DNA of 64,000 bases from Eremophila alpestris peregrina (lineage: Eukaryota > Chordata > Aves > Passeriformes > Alaudidae): positions 12,728,206 to 12,792,205 of the forward strand of contig WMCF01000018.1 of NCBI GenBank assembly GCA_009792885.1, in the 5' to 3' direction. Position 1 is the first letter of the stretch; every line of letters starts with the position of its first letter. Both the position numbers and the translations under genes were made by a program. Shown here piece after piece: positions 12,401 to 27,400 of this stretch. The notes under the pieces are model-generated. The model was not told the origin of the DNA and did no database searches. It saw nothing but the letters and a program-made list of their open reading frames with translations.

Positions 12401-15400
12401 GTGTGTGGCTGTCGATGAGCCCTTTAACCCTGTGCCTTTTGCCTCCCAAGGATTACTACTATCTCTCGGTGAAGGCTCTGTACACGGTGGGATACAGCAC
12501 GTCCCTGGTGTCCCTCACCACTGCCATGGTCATCCTGTGCCGCTTCAGGTGAGTGGGGAACACCAGCCCTGAGCTGCTCAGGCCCTGGAGGAAGGAAGCT
12601 GGAGCTCAGCTGCCCCAAACTGAGTTAAAGGTTTGATTTCAGAGGTAGAATAAGGAGGGGAAAATCCTGAGTCGCTCTCCCAGCCTCTGGACACTCTCCA
12701 GAAGTCACATTTCAGCAGGGTGCAAACGCAGCAGCAGAAGCTCTGGGTGTGGTTTATGAAGCTTCAGGAGCTGCCCTGGGCTCATTCTGTTGTCTGTTTT
12801 ATGCTTCTCTGCACCCTTGTACAAGAAAATCCCCAAATCCTCCTCTTCCTCAGGCTTAGTGTCAGTACTAACACAGTTTTGGCTTAGATGTTGCTGTTCT
12901 TAGCACCAAGGTGCTCTGCTCAGGTGTGTTCAGGCCTAGTGTGACATTTCCACGAAGTAAAACCATTTTCTTCTTTATTTCTATATTCCTCCCCTCTCCC
13001 TTCCTCTTCCCTCTCCAGGAAGCTTCACTGCACTCGGAATTTCATCCACATGAACCTCTTTGTCTCGTTCATCCTGCGTGCAATATCTGTGTTCATCAAG
13101 GATGGGGTTCTTTATGCAGAGCAGGATGGAAACCACTGCTTCATCTCCACGGTGAGTCCAACTCAAACCAAACCCTTCTCCTTCACTTTTTAGTGGTTTA
13201 TTTTTCAGCACAAGATAACAAAAAGCAGTGGGGCAGGCAGCAGTATCATGAGCTGAGGAGTTATTAGGGGAAAAGGTAGTTGGTGTTTAACTTCCCTCCC
13301 AGTTCACAGCCACACTGGGTGTTTCATCTCGTGGCGTCCCTCAGAGCAAACCTACAGGTTTTGTTTTCTGACTCTGCCCTGATTGTCCCTCCCTTTGCCA
13401 GATCTGCTCAGTGATAGGTGGGATGAGCAATTTCCTTCATCTGAAGGTCTGGTTTTCCTCCAGAGCCTCATTTGTTCTGGACCTCAGGCAGAGTCAGATG
13501 GAAATGGGGTGACCACTCAGACACAGAGAATTCACCTGGTGGTCACATTCTCAGGAAATCATCAGCATTTCCCACATAATTGTCTCTTATATATGTTGCT
13601 TCATGGAGAGCACTCTTTCACTGATGCATTTAGCATTTATTATGTGTGTAAATCCCAATTCCTTTCACATTTAAGGCTGGTATTTGATATAAATCAGCTC
13701 ACTGGGTGTAATTATGATAGAATTACAAGCTGAGCTCTCCTTTATCCACCCAGTTATGAGCTAAATTCCCTGTGAGTCACTTCCACCAGGCAAATGCAGC
13801 TGTGGAGTTTCTTAGTCAGCCTTTTCTTTATCATTGAAAATAGTTTTTGCTCCCAGTTCTTCTCCTCAAGAAATCTGAAGCCGTGTTAGGTCTGCAGTTT
13901 GTTCCTGCCACTCTCCCAATGGTGGCATCTGCCTCTTTGTTTGGAAACACTTGAAGCATAAAACACATTAAAATCAGCCATTTTATGACCAGATCTTCAG
14001 CCTGGGGAGAGCTTCCATGAGGAAAACTCGAGATCTGATGGTTTAAACATGCTGATGGTAGATTTGGCTACCAGAGGATGAAATCAAAGTGGGAGCTAAT
14101 CACTGCCTGCAGCAGAAGTTTTCATTTCACACACAGATTCTGCTCAGATTTGTGGGAAAATCCTGCTTTTGTAGGACTAATGGCATCTCACTGAGTGCAG
14201 CACTGGAAAGACCAGTGTGTCCCACTCTCACAGGGTAGAGCTTTGTTGCCACCTCAGGCTTTTGTCACAGACTCATTTAGGTGGAAAAAGCCCTCTGAAA
14301 TTGAGTCCAGCCATTTCCAAGCACCTCCAAATTCACCACTAAACCACACCCCAAGTACCACATTTGCTCATCTTTTAAACACCCCTGTGCATGGTGACTC
14401 CACCACTGACCTGGGCACTGCTCCAGGGATTGACAACCCTCTGAGGAAAGAAATTTTCCTTAATATCCAAACTGAACCTCCCCTGATGCAATTCAAGGCA
14501 ATTTCCTCTTGTTCTAGCATTTGTTACCTGTGAGGAGAGGCTGACCTTGTTACCAGCTCCTGTCAGGGATTGTAGAGAGCAATAATGTCCTCCCTGAGCC
14601 CCCGTTTCTCAAGCCTAAACAAACTCTGTTCCTTTATTTAAAATTTTTATATTTTATTTCAATTTTATTTCTAGTTTTCATTTTTTCTTTTTAATTTGCT
14701 CCTTCCCCTCCTGTCCATGAATGAAAACTTCCTTTTTTTTGTTCGTTTTTTTTATTTTACAGCTGATCACTCAGCCTCTTTTTTCCTCACACTTACTTCC
14801 ATTTCCTGTCCTTGACTGACAACACTGATGATGGATGGCAAGGAATTGCATTTCCCAGCTGCACACAGGGGGATTCATCCTTTCAGATCCCACTCTCATG
14901 GCTTCCCACAGCCATCCTGCCATTTCACACCCTTCTCTGGGTTTCTTGGTTCACAGCTGGATTTTTTTCCTTCCCTGCATTTAATCCTGGAACAGGGCTT
15001 AAGTCCAGCAATTGTTACTCACTGGGGCTGTGAGCTCTCAGCAATGCAGGATGTGCTCAAGCAGCTCTGAAATGCTCCTTGACCACTTCCCACTGGTAAA
15101 ATTGGCTTCTCCCCCATCCAGGCTTTGCTGCCTAAGTGATACCTGACATTCTTCACATTCTTCAAAGCCTTCACCATTAAAAGTGTGTGATACCAGCCCC
15201 AGCCCTTTCCACAGAGATATTTGGAGAGGCTGAAAGCATTTTTTTTTGTGTTAGGCTGAAGCAAGGCAGAAATAACTTCGTCCTTTTCTCTCCTGCAGGT
15301 GGAATGCAAAGCAGTGATGGTGTTTTTTCACTACTGTGTCATGTCCAACTACTTCTGGCTCTTCATCGAGGGCTTGTACCTCTTCACTCTGCTGGTGGAA

Positions 15401-18400
15401 ACCTTCTTCCCAGAGAGGAGATATTTCTACTGGTACACAATCATTGGCTGGGGTACGTGGTGCTTTGTTGTGTTTTGTCTTCTTTTTGCCAGAGTGGGGA
15501 TCAAATGCTTGAGATGGATTTTTTTGTTCAGACTCAGGTGTTTATTAGTTCTTATCTCTATCAGTCTCACAAACTGTGAGTTCTGCAGCACTTCAAGCTG
15601 ACAAACTAAAAATGGAGCCCCATCTCTCTCTCTCTACAAGGCCTTTTAAGGATAAACTGTCCAATTAATAAATGAAATTTGAATTATTTTCACTTTTAAC
15701 CCAATAACCAACCACCCCTGGCCCACAATGCAGACTTTTTTATCCAATTACAAAATGTCGCCTAAATCCATGAAGAAGAAGGTGAAAAAGAAGGACAAAG
15801 CTTCCACCCTAAAACCTCCATCTTGCTTTATATCTATTACTTTATTCTAACACCTTAAACTCTAAGTTTTCCACCCTGTGATATCGCACACTTCTATTCA
15901 AACTCCACACCCATAATCCCAGTTCTGTCATTCAATTTTGGAAGCCTCTTCCACAGCCTCAGGTCCAATGCAGGGTTTTCTTTGGGGTCAGTGCCTGACA
16001 TCACAGAAAGTCTAAAATTCCCAGTGTCCAGGGTTCCAGCAGCAGTTCCTGTCTCAGTTGTGTCTCTGTGTACAGGATGACTTCACACACCATTTATGAC
16101 ATTTCCACATCAGGTGGAAAATACCATACATGTGGCATAAAAACTGTAATTTTAGGCTTTGTATAGAAGTGCCCCTGCAGCCCAAACTGTGCTGTGATTT
16201 TTTTTTTTGGTATGAATAGAGTTGCACTGAGATCTGGAGGACACCACATCCCTTTGCAGAGGAGCAATCTGTAACAGAAAATTGCCTCCTACGAGATAAC
16301 GATCTGAACATCAGCTTCTGCAGCTTAATCAAATCTGCAAGGCTGAGTCCAGCCTGTTTTCTGAGGCTTCATTTGTGCCTTTCTTCCAGATAATAACTCA
16401 ATTGAAAATGTATCCAAAGGGTATTCACATCTGCTTATCCTACCTGGGTGGGAAATAAAAACCTGCACGGGGAAGGAACAAGATTTATTTCAGAAAAGCC
16501 AGTTAAATGATGATAACCATGGTAATTAGTTTTCATTCTGGCCTTCTGGATATAAATCGATTCCTGTGACATGTTAATGCAAGCAATTCTTTGCAGATGT
16601 TTTTGTACAGAAGTCAGATGGTGAATGAAGAAGAATATATTAATTTAAAATATTCTGCGAGAAGGTTAAACTCGATTTTTATACTTGTAGGTACTTCTGA
16701 AATAGAAATAATCCTGTATATTCATATGTAAAGTCGACACACAAACCCCACGCCTTAAACTACTCTCCTTTGAAAAAATATCCTTATGTAGCCTGAATTT
16801 TCAAGAAATAAATCAACAGATGGTCTTGTTTTTTCCCTCCTGAAGCAGCTGTGCACAAACCAAAATTTTCATCTCCTGACAAAGACTCCCTACAGCAGAA
16901 AGAAAAAATGTTTCTAGGAGGTATAGAGGCAGACAAGGTATAGAGGGAAAGAAGTGAACAAGTTATCATAAATAATCTGTGCCAGAAAAAGGCTGTTGGA
17001 AATGGATGGTTGCTGGAAAAGGCTTTGGGAAAAGAAACTGTTGGGAAGGGTGTTCAGGGTTCCTCTTGTACCACCTGCAGCTGTGTAATCCCATTATAGC
17101 TGAGATAAAAGTGTGTTTCCAAGGAGAAATTGGGGGTTGTGTGCATGAAAATCTGACAGTTAGAAGAGAAAGCATTGCAGATTTGTAAACTGTAAAATCT
17201 GTGCAATAATCTGAACACAAATCAGAGGCTGGGTTAAGCAGCCCCCCAGCTCAGGGGGGGAAACAAGAGCTCAGCACTTTGCAGCATCTGGGTGTTGAAT
17301 CTCTTTCTTCAAATGTGCTGAGACGTCAGTGTCCTCATCCTCAGGGATTAATGAGAGCCACAGATGGCTCTGTTCATCCAGGCAGCTCCTTCTTCCCAAA
17401 GCTGCAAAATGCTGGTGAGTTCCTTCAGGGCTTCTCTTGTTTTGTGATGTTCCTCAGGAGCTGAACAGGAGGAGATGGAGAGATACAAGTCTTTTGGTGT
17501 AAAGTGCTGTGGGTATTTGTATATTCCTACAGCAGATGGCTCAGAACTCCAAGCTGATCCTAAATGTGGGGTTTTTTAATGTATTTCCATTACACATTCG
17601 GTTTTAATCCTGCCTTCCTGCACATTTTACAGATTTGGAATGCTATTCACAGCATCAACATTTATATAGAGGAAACTAAATAAAACATGAGACCTGTGTT
17701 TTATAGAATCAAAGAATGGTTTGGGCTGGAAGAGACCTTAAAATTAATCCTATTCCCACCCCCTTTCCCTGGTCATTTTCCACCATCCCAGGTTTCTCCA
17801 AGCCTCACCCAGCCCAGCCTTGAACTTTTACAAGGATGGGGCACCCACAGCTTCTCTGGGCAAATATTTGATAATTCAAGGTTAATTTGATACAATTAAA
17901 ATTAAAGTTTGCTATTTAAAATTGAATTTTAACTCCTTTAAAGGGCACAAAGGGGTTTTTTTCTCAGTGTTTTCTCAGGTATTCACCTGTGCGAAAAGCA
18001 GACTTCAACTAAAATTAATTATTCATGATTTCTTCCCCCCAAAGCCTGTCATTTTATTTCTTTCTATCATTTTCCTCTCAAGTTCTCCTCTGTCTGGTTG
18101 TTGGAAGGAGGAGGGCTCCATCAGTCACCCAGGTCTAAGGGGGATATTTTCATTTCTGGTGGTGGGAATAGAATTAGACAGAGACTTAGAGTGGGTTCAA
18201 ATGTCTGGCTAATTAATGTGACATCAACACGACCTTGCAAAATGTATTAAATAGAATTGTTCCTGTCAACTCACCACATTCACTGCTGGGAGCTGGGATT
18301 ATCAAGGTCCTTGTTTTGTTTGCTTTTTAGCACTTAATTTTTTTCCAGTGGTGCCTGCACAGATGTCAGCAGTTTCTTAGTCAAAGGTTTTATTTACCAG

Positions 18401-21400
18401 ACAGTGGAGATCCAACTTACCCAGGGCTGTCTTGCATAAATGCATTATTTTATAAAAATATTTCCACTGGAAAAAAAAAAAAAAGAAATCACACTTTTAT
18501 GATTTTCAAAAAGGAGAATAAATCTAGGTTTCTCAGTGGGTTCTTACTGTTTTCATTAAATTTGCATTCTACGTGCATTTTTTGAAGGTGAAGAAATGTC
18601 TGAAATAGGAATTAATTCCTTACTCCAATATTCTCTTTTTGGAGTCTGCTGCTTTGTTTTGGTATTTTTTTAATGAAAAAAAAAATTAAAATTCCTGTGA
18701 GCAGAGGACACTTTTTGTCTGTGGATTTGTTTTGGTTGAATAAGCACAGAGAAGCTGCTTATTTACACAGTGACAGTGAAAATGCAGCATATGTAAATCA
18801 TTTACAACACAACCACAGAGGAATACACAGAATCCAATAAAGTCATTCCAACATCTGGCACTGCAATTCCTTTATGGTTCCAGTAGCTCCAGACATGGAT
18901 GTGGCTGGTTGTGTTCTGCCCAGACTTTGTTTTATTCTTCCTGCAACAAAGTGCAGTAAAACACTGAGCAATAAAAACCTGGCACAGCATCTTTCTTTCC
19001 TTCCAGTCTTGCTCCTACTATCCCACCCCTGATTGAGAGGGATTGTCTCTGGAGCTCTGAATTACATCAATAAATTGCATTATCCCACGCACAAGTGCTG
19101 TCAGGAAGCAAAACCTCGGTGGGGAGGTTGGATAAGTGCTCCTTGCTGCATTCCAGGTGTGTCTGTGTGACTGTTCACGTGTCACTGTCTGTCCCCTGCA
19201 GGTACCCCCACGATCTGTGTCACTGTCTGGGCAGTGCTGAGGCTGCACTTCGATGACACTGGGTAGGTGTTGCTGTGTGGGAAATGGTTCCAGGTGCTTC
19301 CATGGCAGGGGTGCCAGGGGAATGTGGGGATTGGAGAGCACAGAATCACAGAGTGGGAGAATCCTTTAGGTTTGGGAAAGGCTTCCAAGGTCACTGAGTC
19401 CAGGCTGTGACTGATCCCCACCTTGTGCCCAGCCCAGAGCACTGAGTGCCACCTCCAGCCCTTCCTTGGACACCTCCAGGGATGGGCACTCCAAACCTCC
19501 CTGGGCAGCCCCTGCCAAAGTTCCAAAACCCTTTCAGTAAAAAAAATTCCTCCTGATGTCCAGCCTGAACCTCCTGAGGCAAAACTTGAGGCCATTTCCT
19601 TTTGTTCTATTTTCTCCTTTCATTTCTGACATCCTTTTGTGCACAAACATCATTCAGGTCCAGAGTTCAAGTACTTTTCTGTTCATAGAGTTACAAATCA
19701 TACAGTTTGATGTCTGTGCCACCTCTGCACTGAGGAATTCCTAAAAGATTCAGGCATCAAACCTGTAAACCTGCAGCTGACCTCATTCCCTGCTCCATTA
19801 AATTACTGCAGTCCAGGACATGGTTTGTCTCATTTTACAAGAGCTGTGAGTGGAATCCCACGTAATTCTCTGCTTCTTTCCCACTGATTGTGGAGGAGGA
19901 TGAAGGTGATGAAGTCAGCTGTAGGAATTATTGGAGACAAATCTAGTACAGTGGAGGAAATCTGCACAAGGCATTGCTGAGCTTTGATTTACCAGGACAA
20001 TTGGGAGTTTTGCTTCCCACTGAGGAGGGTTTTCCATGAATTTTACAGGGGAGATGGATAGGGATGAGACAGAAATCTGCACTCTCTTTTCTGTGTGGAA
20101 AATAATTATTTCATAAAGAATTCAGAAGGGTAAGTCCTTCCCAAATTGTCTCTTTTGGTAGAGAAAAACAACTGCAAACATCCTGTTCTAAAGGACCAGA
20201 AGGAAAAGCTGCCCCCAGAGTTGGACCTATTTTAGTATTCAGTATCTGCTCCAGTGGAGCAGCAGCAGGTGTGGCAGGTAGGAATGGATGAGAATTTACA
20301 CCCTGAAAAGACAAACTTGGCAATGCTTTTTCGTGAGAGCTGTGTTTGAACCTGGTGAAGTGTTAGGAAAAAATGAGGCAGACTGAGTAAAATTTCAACA
20401 ATCAGTCAGTGGTTCTTTGAAAACACAGAACTGAGGGAAAGGCTCTTTGTACCCAGATCCCATTTCCAAATCACTGAGGCTTATGCTTTAATTTTGCCTA
20501 ATATTGGAGATTCCTGGATGCAAAATTTCCACAAAACTCATTATTCTGTCAGGTTTTCTTCATCCTTGTTCTTTCAGACTCTCTCTGGAAAGCAAATAAA
20601 GCCTTTCCTCCACTGGGGATGCCAGTGCTGTGACCCAATGTTCTATTTTGACATTAAGACAAATTAAATCATTAATTTCCTTGCAAAACAAGCCAGAAAC
20701 CCCTGTTGTGTCATTATTGGGATTACAGCACTGGCTAATTTCTCTTACAAGTCCAAACAAGCCCTTGCATTTTGCAGGTAGGGAAAATGTCTTGCCATAG
20801 GAAAAAAGAACAAATTAAAACAAACAACAACAACAGCAACAAAACAAAAACACAAAAACATTCCTTTTATTTGGAGGAACTATTTAGCATGCAAGACATT
20901 TAGAATGGTTCTAGCTGAGGGTCTCAGTGGTTACTTTTTAAAAATCAGCGAGCATTGTTCTGGGAGTGGGGGAGAAGCCAGCATGAGCCTGAAAAGGTGG
21001 TGGAAATTACTGAACTGGAAAACCAGAGTGGCAAAGGCATGGGCTGAGATACAGGCTCAGAGCCTGAGCCCCCTCCTGCCTGTTCCTTCCAAAACTGGCA
21101 GAGCTCCCTCGACTTCAGCTCCTGACTTCCATCACTGTAAGAGACAGGACTGAGCAGATAAATGCAGCTGTGTGTTGATCCTGAGCTCTGCTCCTGGTTT
21201 GAGTGGAGTTATTCCAGACCTGCACCAGAGATCAGACTCTGCAAATGGAAATCACATACCTTCCCCAGCCCTGGAAAAGAATAATTTCTTTTCATCCTTC
21301 CTGCAGGGAAGCATTTGACAGAAATTAGGAAGCTTGTTTACATAGCACAGAAAATTCCACGTGTTCTGTGGTGCGTTCCCACTTTTTTACCTGAGGAGGA

Positions 21401-24400
21401 GATGGTGGTTCCTTCCCCCACATTTATCCTGCAGGTGCCACAGGGACTGGACATCCTTGAAAGTGCTTGGAAAAAAATCTCAGTGTGAGCTTGATCTGAT
21501 TCACTCTTGGCATGGTGGAAGCTGGGAATTGAGCTCGTCCTGCAAAAAGAGAGGAGTGTTCTAAGTACAAGAAAAGGTCTAAAAAGAGGAGAAGCAAAAA
21601 GCAGAGAGGTCTAAGAATAGGAACTTGTAGGGGATGATGCATCACCCACATTTAAAATACCTCACTGTGGGGAAAGGAAACCCAAAACAACCTCCAAGGT
21701 TCTCTTTGTCCCAACCAGATTCTGTGATAAATAACTGGGGTGCTGCTCTCTACAATCCAGATAACTGTAATTCCTCATTCCTACCCAGACAAACATCAAT
21801 ATCTATTTGCACAGCTAAATTAAAATGAGAATTTGCCTAGATTCTTCCACCATTGGTCAATCCATTAAAGATTTCAGGGCAGATTTAATGTCCAGTATAA
21901 GGAGGTTGATCTCTGCAAATAATGGGACAATTTGACAACTCCTAATTTATAAAAGCATGCAAAGAATTTAAAAGGTAATTGGTGATTTTAGGTCCATACC
22001 ATTGCTGATCACTCATAAAAATCCTGATTTCCAGACTGTGAGTGAGGAGGTCCCTCTGAGCATTTCTTCCCTTTCAAATATTTTAAGTTGGGCATCCAAA
22101 GTGAAATAACTCAGAAATATTAATTTGAGCTTGAAAATCTCAGTCATCAGCCCCTTAGATTTTGGGTGATTTTAGTTTCTTTGATTTCAGTTTTCCATGT
22201 CTGCTGTGCAAACAGAAGCAAAAATTTGTAATTTTGTGTAAATTTAAGCCCCCACCTCTAAATTTTATCAATTCTCACCACACACATCCTTATTGTTGGT
22301 TTTATGGGAATCCAGTGAATTATTGTCCAGCTGAAGTGAATAAAAATTGTTCAACTGAAAATAATGAATGTTGTTCAACCGAAAATACAAGTTTAGATGA
22401 AATTCCTGAGCCAGGCATCCCTCAGCCATTTGGGATTTCTCCCAGACACACTTTGATGATGGGATTTTAGCTCTGCAACCTCACTTTTACAGTTTTGTTT
22501 AAAGATGTTCCCCTTTCCCCCAGATGCTGCCTCACAACCATTTAAGTGACACACAAGCTCTCATGAGACCAGCAGGGTTTTATTCCTGCCTGTTCTTCCC
22601 AATTGTTTCTTGGCATTTGACAAATGCACCATGACAGCCTTTGCTGGGACTTTGGCTCTTTTCCCAGTGGGAAGGGAAAAAAAACTCCTTCTCAGAAGTG
22701 CAGGTACAAAGCAGACGGATTTCTGTGATTTTGGATTTTCCAGAGGGAAAAATCAGGGGAAGAAAATGGAGGCAAATGAAAGAAAATTTTTAGCTGACAA
22801 ATTCTTGATGACTTAAAATAGCCATGAAGACATTTCTCAATAATAATAATAGTCATTGTATAGTGTAGCAGGGCCTGGAAAATAAGATTATTTTTGTTAT
22901 TATTGGTTTTTTCTCTCACTCAAAAATGTGTGTTAACATTAAACCCTCTATGAATATAAACCATATATTTGAAAGTCCAAGTGCACCCGTGTGAAATAAA
23001 CTTCTGCAGAATCCTTTGGTGATTTCAGAGGCAGATTTAAAAAACCCCAGATTTTAAATTCTGAGGTAGAAATGTCCTTTTATTTATGATTACTCCCAAG
23101 CAACAGCTTAACAAAGGAGCTGACCCCAATTATTGCCCAGTATTTGATCCTTCCCAGGTGAATCCTGGACAGGACTTGCAACCCAACGACTGGAAAACCA
23201 TTCCAATATGTGAATACAACCAGGATCCTGATGTACTGGAAATGTGTAAAAATCCTTGTGTCAGGGTCAGAAACCAACATTCAAATCTGTTAACCATGGA
23301 AAAGTCAGTGAGACATCAAACCTGGGAATACCAATCAAAAAAACCCTATCCATTGACATTTTTTTTAAGGGATGACTGTACAGTTGTATAATAGACATGG
23401 AAACACAACTAAAGAATTTTTCCAAAATATCTAAGCTGTTTAATAGGAAGTACCATTGAAACTGCCACAAAAACACTTATTTCCAAATGATTATGTAAAA
23501 GCCGTAAAAGAGAGCTGCACTAAGATAAAGAACTATCACTTCTAACTTCGATAAAATAATTTAGGCTGTGAAATCAATATCCCACATTCCACCCCCTTAA
23601 AAAAACAGTTGTAAGTTCATTAATTTCATTGCTGTGTCTTGTTCTCTTTCCTTCTCTTCCCCCCACGACTGCAGCTGCTGGGACATGAATGACAACACTG
23701 CCTTGTGGTGGGTGATCAAGGGTCCCGTGGTGGGGTCAATCATGGTGAGTGGCACCTGGAGCAGACACTCCCTCAGCTCTCCCGAGGACAAATAACTAAT
23801 TAAAACATTTTTAAATACCTCACAAAATGTGCTGCATGCCTGGTGGGCAAATTCTCTAAATTTCCGTCCACAATGCCAAGGAATTTCATTATTTAGGATT
23901 AATACAAATTAAATGATGGAGCTCTGCCTGCAAGCAAAGAACCTGTAAGAAAGAAGTTGTTCAGTTGCTTAAACAGAAGAAAAAAATTCCATAATTAGGA
24001 CCCCAGAGGATGTGAAACATTTGTCTGGGGCTGGCAGATGGGTCATGGGAGGCATGGAAATTCTGGGCCAGTTGGGGTGGCAGCTGGAGGCCAAGTGGGA
24101 CAATCCAGGACATCTAAAACAATATTAAATGTCAGGGACCAGGAAAATAGGCTCTGTCTACTGAATGGGATTCATTTTGCTGCATTTATTTATCTGATAT
24201 TAGATTTAAAATAGGACTCAGTCATAGTGGAAGATGCTGAATGGTCAGCAAGGAGTCTGAGCTCTCTTTGATTGATGGAACTGTTGGATTTGGCTCAAAT
24301 TTTGTCAGATGCCTGCACATGGAGGACTGAGATGTTCTAAAGTGCTCATTTTGGGCTTCACAGAATAGCTAATATTTGGAAAAGATCACTGGAAAGCATT

Positions 24401-27400
24401 TACTCTGACCTCCCTGTGTAAGCAGGATCCTCTAGAATATAAAATTCAGGATTGTGTGCAGATGCATTTGGAATACCTGAAGAGGAGGAGATATTCTGGT
24501 GCTCCAAATGGGTATTTTAAAATGCTGTTGGGCTCCTGCTTTTAGGAAAATAAATTGAGCCCCTGGACAACATTGTCAGTGGCACCTGAAAATCTGTCAC
24601 ATGTTAAATGTCTCATTCTGGGCATCCTGAGTTGCTCTCCACACTCCATGGACAGAATTAAACAGGTTTTCAGTGACTTTTGTGGGAATCCAGACATCCA
24701 GCTCATGGGTAACCAATAAAACATGAGGGTTTTGTTCTCCTTTAAAGTCTTTGGACATCTCTGTAAAGTCCAGCAATTGTCAGACAAATCAAAGGTAATT
24801 CAGCCAATTTCAGCACCAAAATAAAGAGGGTTCAGTGAGCCAAAGTTTCTGTCCATGTGTGAATTTCCCTGTTTTACAGGCATATTCTATGAGGGATCAT
24901 AAACCTGGTTTCTGTTGAAGGCATTAAAGAACCAATCAACCAGCCAGGGATAACTGAGTTCTCCATCCCTTTGTAGTCCTCATATCAGACAGAAACTGCT
25001 GGAAAAGATGCTCATATCTGGTTTCTGGTTTCCCTATAGGAGTATAAGATTGATTTTGCAATGGACCAGCTTAAATTTCCACTCTTCTGGCTTTGAGAAG
25101 CTGTGGAGTTGATAGCTAAATCACAAGTCAAAACATTGAAATAAACTAATTTTATAATTCTCCAGGTTTTTAAAATCAATGGAAACTGCTAAATTCAGAA
25201 GTCCCTTGGTTCAGAGAATGGGAGATAAAAATGTCTTTACTCTCGAGGCCTTCCTTTTATGATTTTTATGTGCAAGGATCTTTCTTTTTGCTCTGCACAG
25301 GCTGATAATGAAAAACATTGAAACTTTTCCATTTATGTTTCTCTTATCTTGTCTTGAAACTGCAGAAATTCTGCCTCATTTTAGCTGCAGCAAGGGGAAC
25401 AAGAGCCTTGTGAACTTCCCCCATTAATCCTGACCCTATAAAATTTTTAGACTGTGATTTGGAGAAGAAAAAAGGGAATGTAACCAGCAAGTCACTGGGA
25501 ATGTCTCATTCTCATACTTTGTAAAAGTATGTCATTGTCACATTTTTTTTTCCTTTTTTATTCTTTCCCCCAGATAAACTTTGTGCTTTTTATTGGCATA
25601 ATTGTGATCCTTGTGCAGAAACTCCAGTCACCTGATATCGGGGGCAATGAATCCAGCATTTACTTGTAAGTACAAATAAAGCAGCAATCAATTTAAATTA
25701 CTGATATACACATAGGAAAAACCCACAAAGCAAAAAAGAAAACTTCATCTGAATTAGGTTGAGTTTTGAAAAAAGTTGCAAGGCCTATAAAATTATTTTG
25801 ATTGATTTTGGCTTGAATTTTTCAATCCATCAGCCCTGAAAGTGCATTTTAATGCCAGCTTTCACCCTTCTTTAAAAGGCCTATAAAATAAGCATAAATT
25901 CAAGATTAAAAACAAACCCGAACCAAATTTAATGCTTTTACACATCAGTTATCTGAAAGTTAACATATTGACCAAGTATAAAAATTGTTATAACCATGGG
26001 ATGGTTTGCTGTGCTTCATAAGTTCCAGGGCATGGTTCAAAGTTCACTGAAATTAATGAGATTTGGTGAAAAGGTTTAATTAACTTCAGGCTGATTTATA
26101 GTGTAGGAAGATCCCCTCGACATGCTTATGTCCATGTTTCTTGCAAACTTAAATGAATTCCACTTAAGCCAAACATTTCACACACACACCCTTAAAATTG
26201 TTTTAAAATGCGCACAAATCCTAAAAATTTCCCTGTAGATGTTTGTAGCTTTGTGATTTATATGGGTTTTTTTTAAGCTGGAATCTTTTTTATTAGTTTC
26301 AGCCTCATAAGAGGGCAGTTGAGGTGGTTGTCATCACCATTTTGACTGCATGCAGTCATTCTCCATATAAAAAATATAGAATCCTCTGGAATAACTAGGA
26401 TATGGGGCAGCACATCTGCTGTTGGCCTAAACACCACACACATTTGGTTTGGAGATTTTTTTGTGAGCTTGGGCATTTTCTTGCACTCATAGACAGAGAT
26501 AGGACTATTTCATTTAGGACTAAATTCCTGATGAAAATAGACAAGCTATGAACACCTTTTATAAAACTGAAGGATGTTAGGGTAAAGTAGGAGATGCTTA
26601 TTTTGCAGCAAATACAATTATACAGTGATTAGTTTCACCCTAAGTAACCACAATCAGAGTATAATGATGTCACACATCTAAATGACAATTTTCAGGGAAA
26701 AATATGTCCTCCAGCTGCCTATTTTTCTATTTTTCCCCCGTTATCTAGTTTAGATTTGCATTATATAATAATGTTTTCTACATCAATTCTCACGTCTGTG
26801 GGCAGATATCCTCTCACTGAAAGCACGGCCCCTTTCATCTTGCTCTGAACTGTATTTCCACAGCCAAAAATGATGCTTTGAATGGATTCTGTGGGTGGAT
26901 TTACCTCAGAAATAAAACTGAGGGGGAGAGTCAGTGGCCAGGTTAACTCGCGCATGGTCTGCCCAGGGCTTGCATGAAGAATTCCCATGGATGTGCTGCT
27001 GTGGGAAGCCATCCCTGAGCCTTAGATTGTAACCAACACCTGAGATGTGCAGAATCTTGTTCTGGACCTGAATTTTTCAAGTGCATGTTTGGTGTCTGCT
27101 GCACATCTCACGTAGGAAGCAAAGCATGCCATGGACTCCAAGGATTCAATTGGATTGCCAAACATCCCTCGCCATCTTGGCTCAATATGGTGACTGGGTT
27201 TTGCTGGTGTTTTTCCTATGTGTATAGCTGGCCACCAAAACCAGAGAGAAAGCATCCTATTTTCTGTTCCATTCGCTGCCATTGTTTTTCTTTTCTCCTC
27301 ATGTTTTTCTGCTCTATCAGCGGGCGTGTCTGAGTGGATCTCGCATCGATGTGCGCGTCACGGGGCGGAGTGTTGTTTATCCAAACTGATCTGACAGCAG

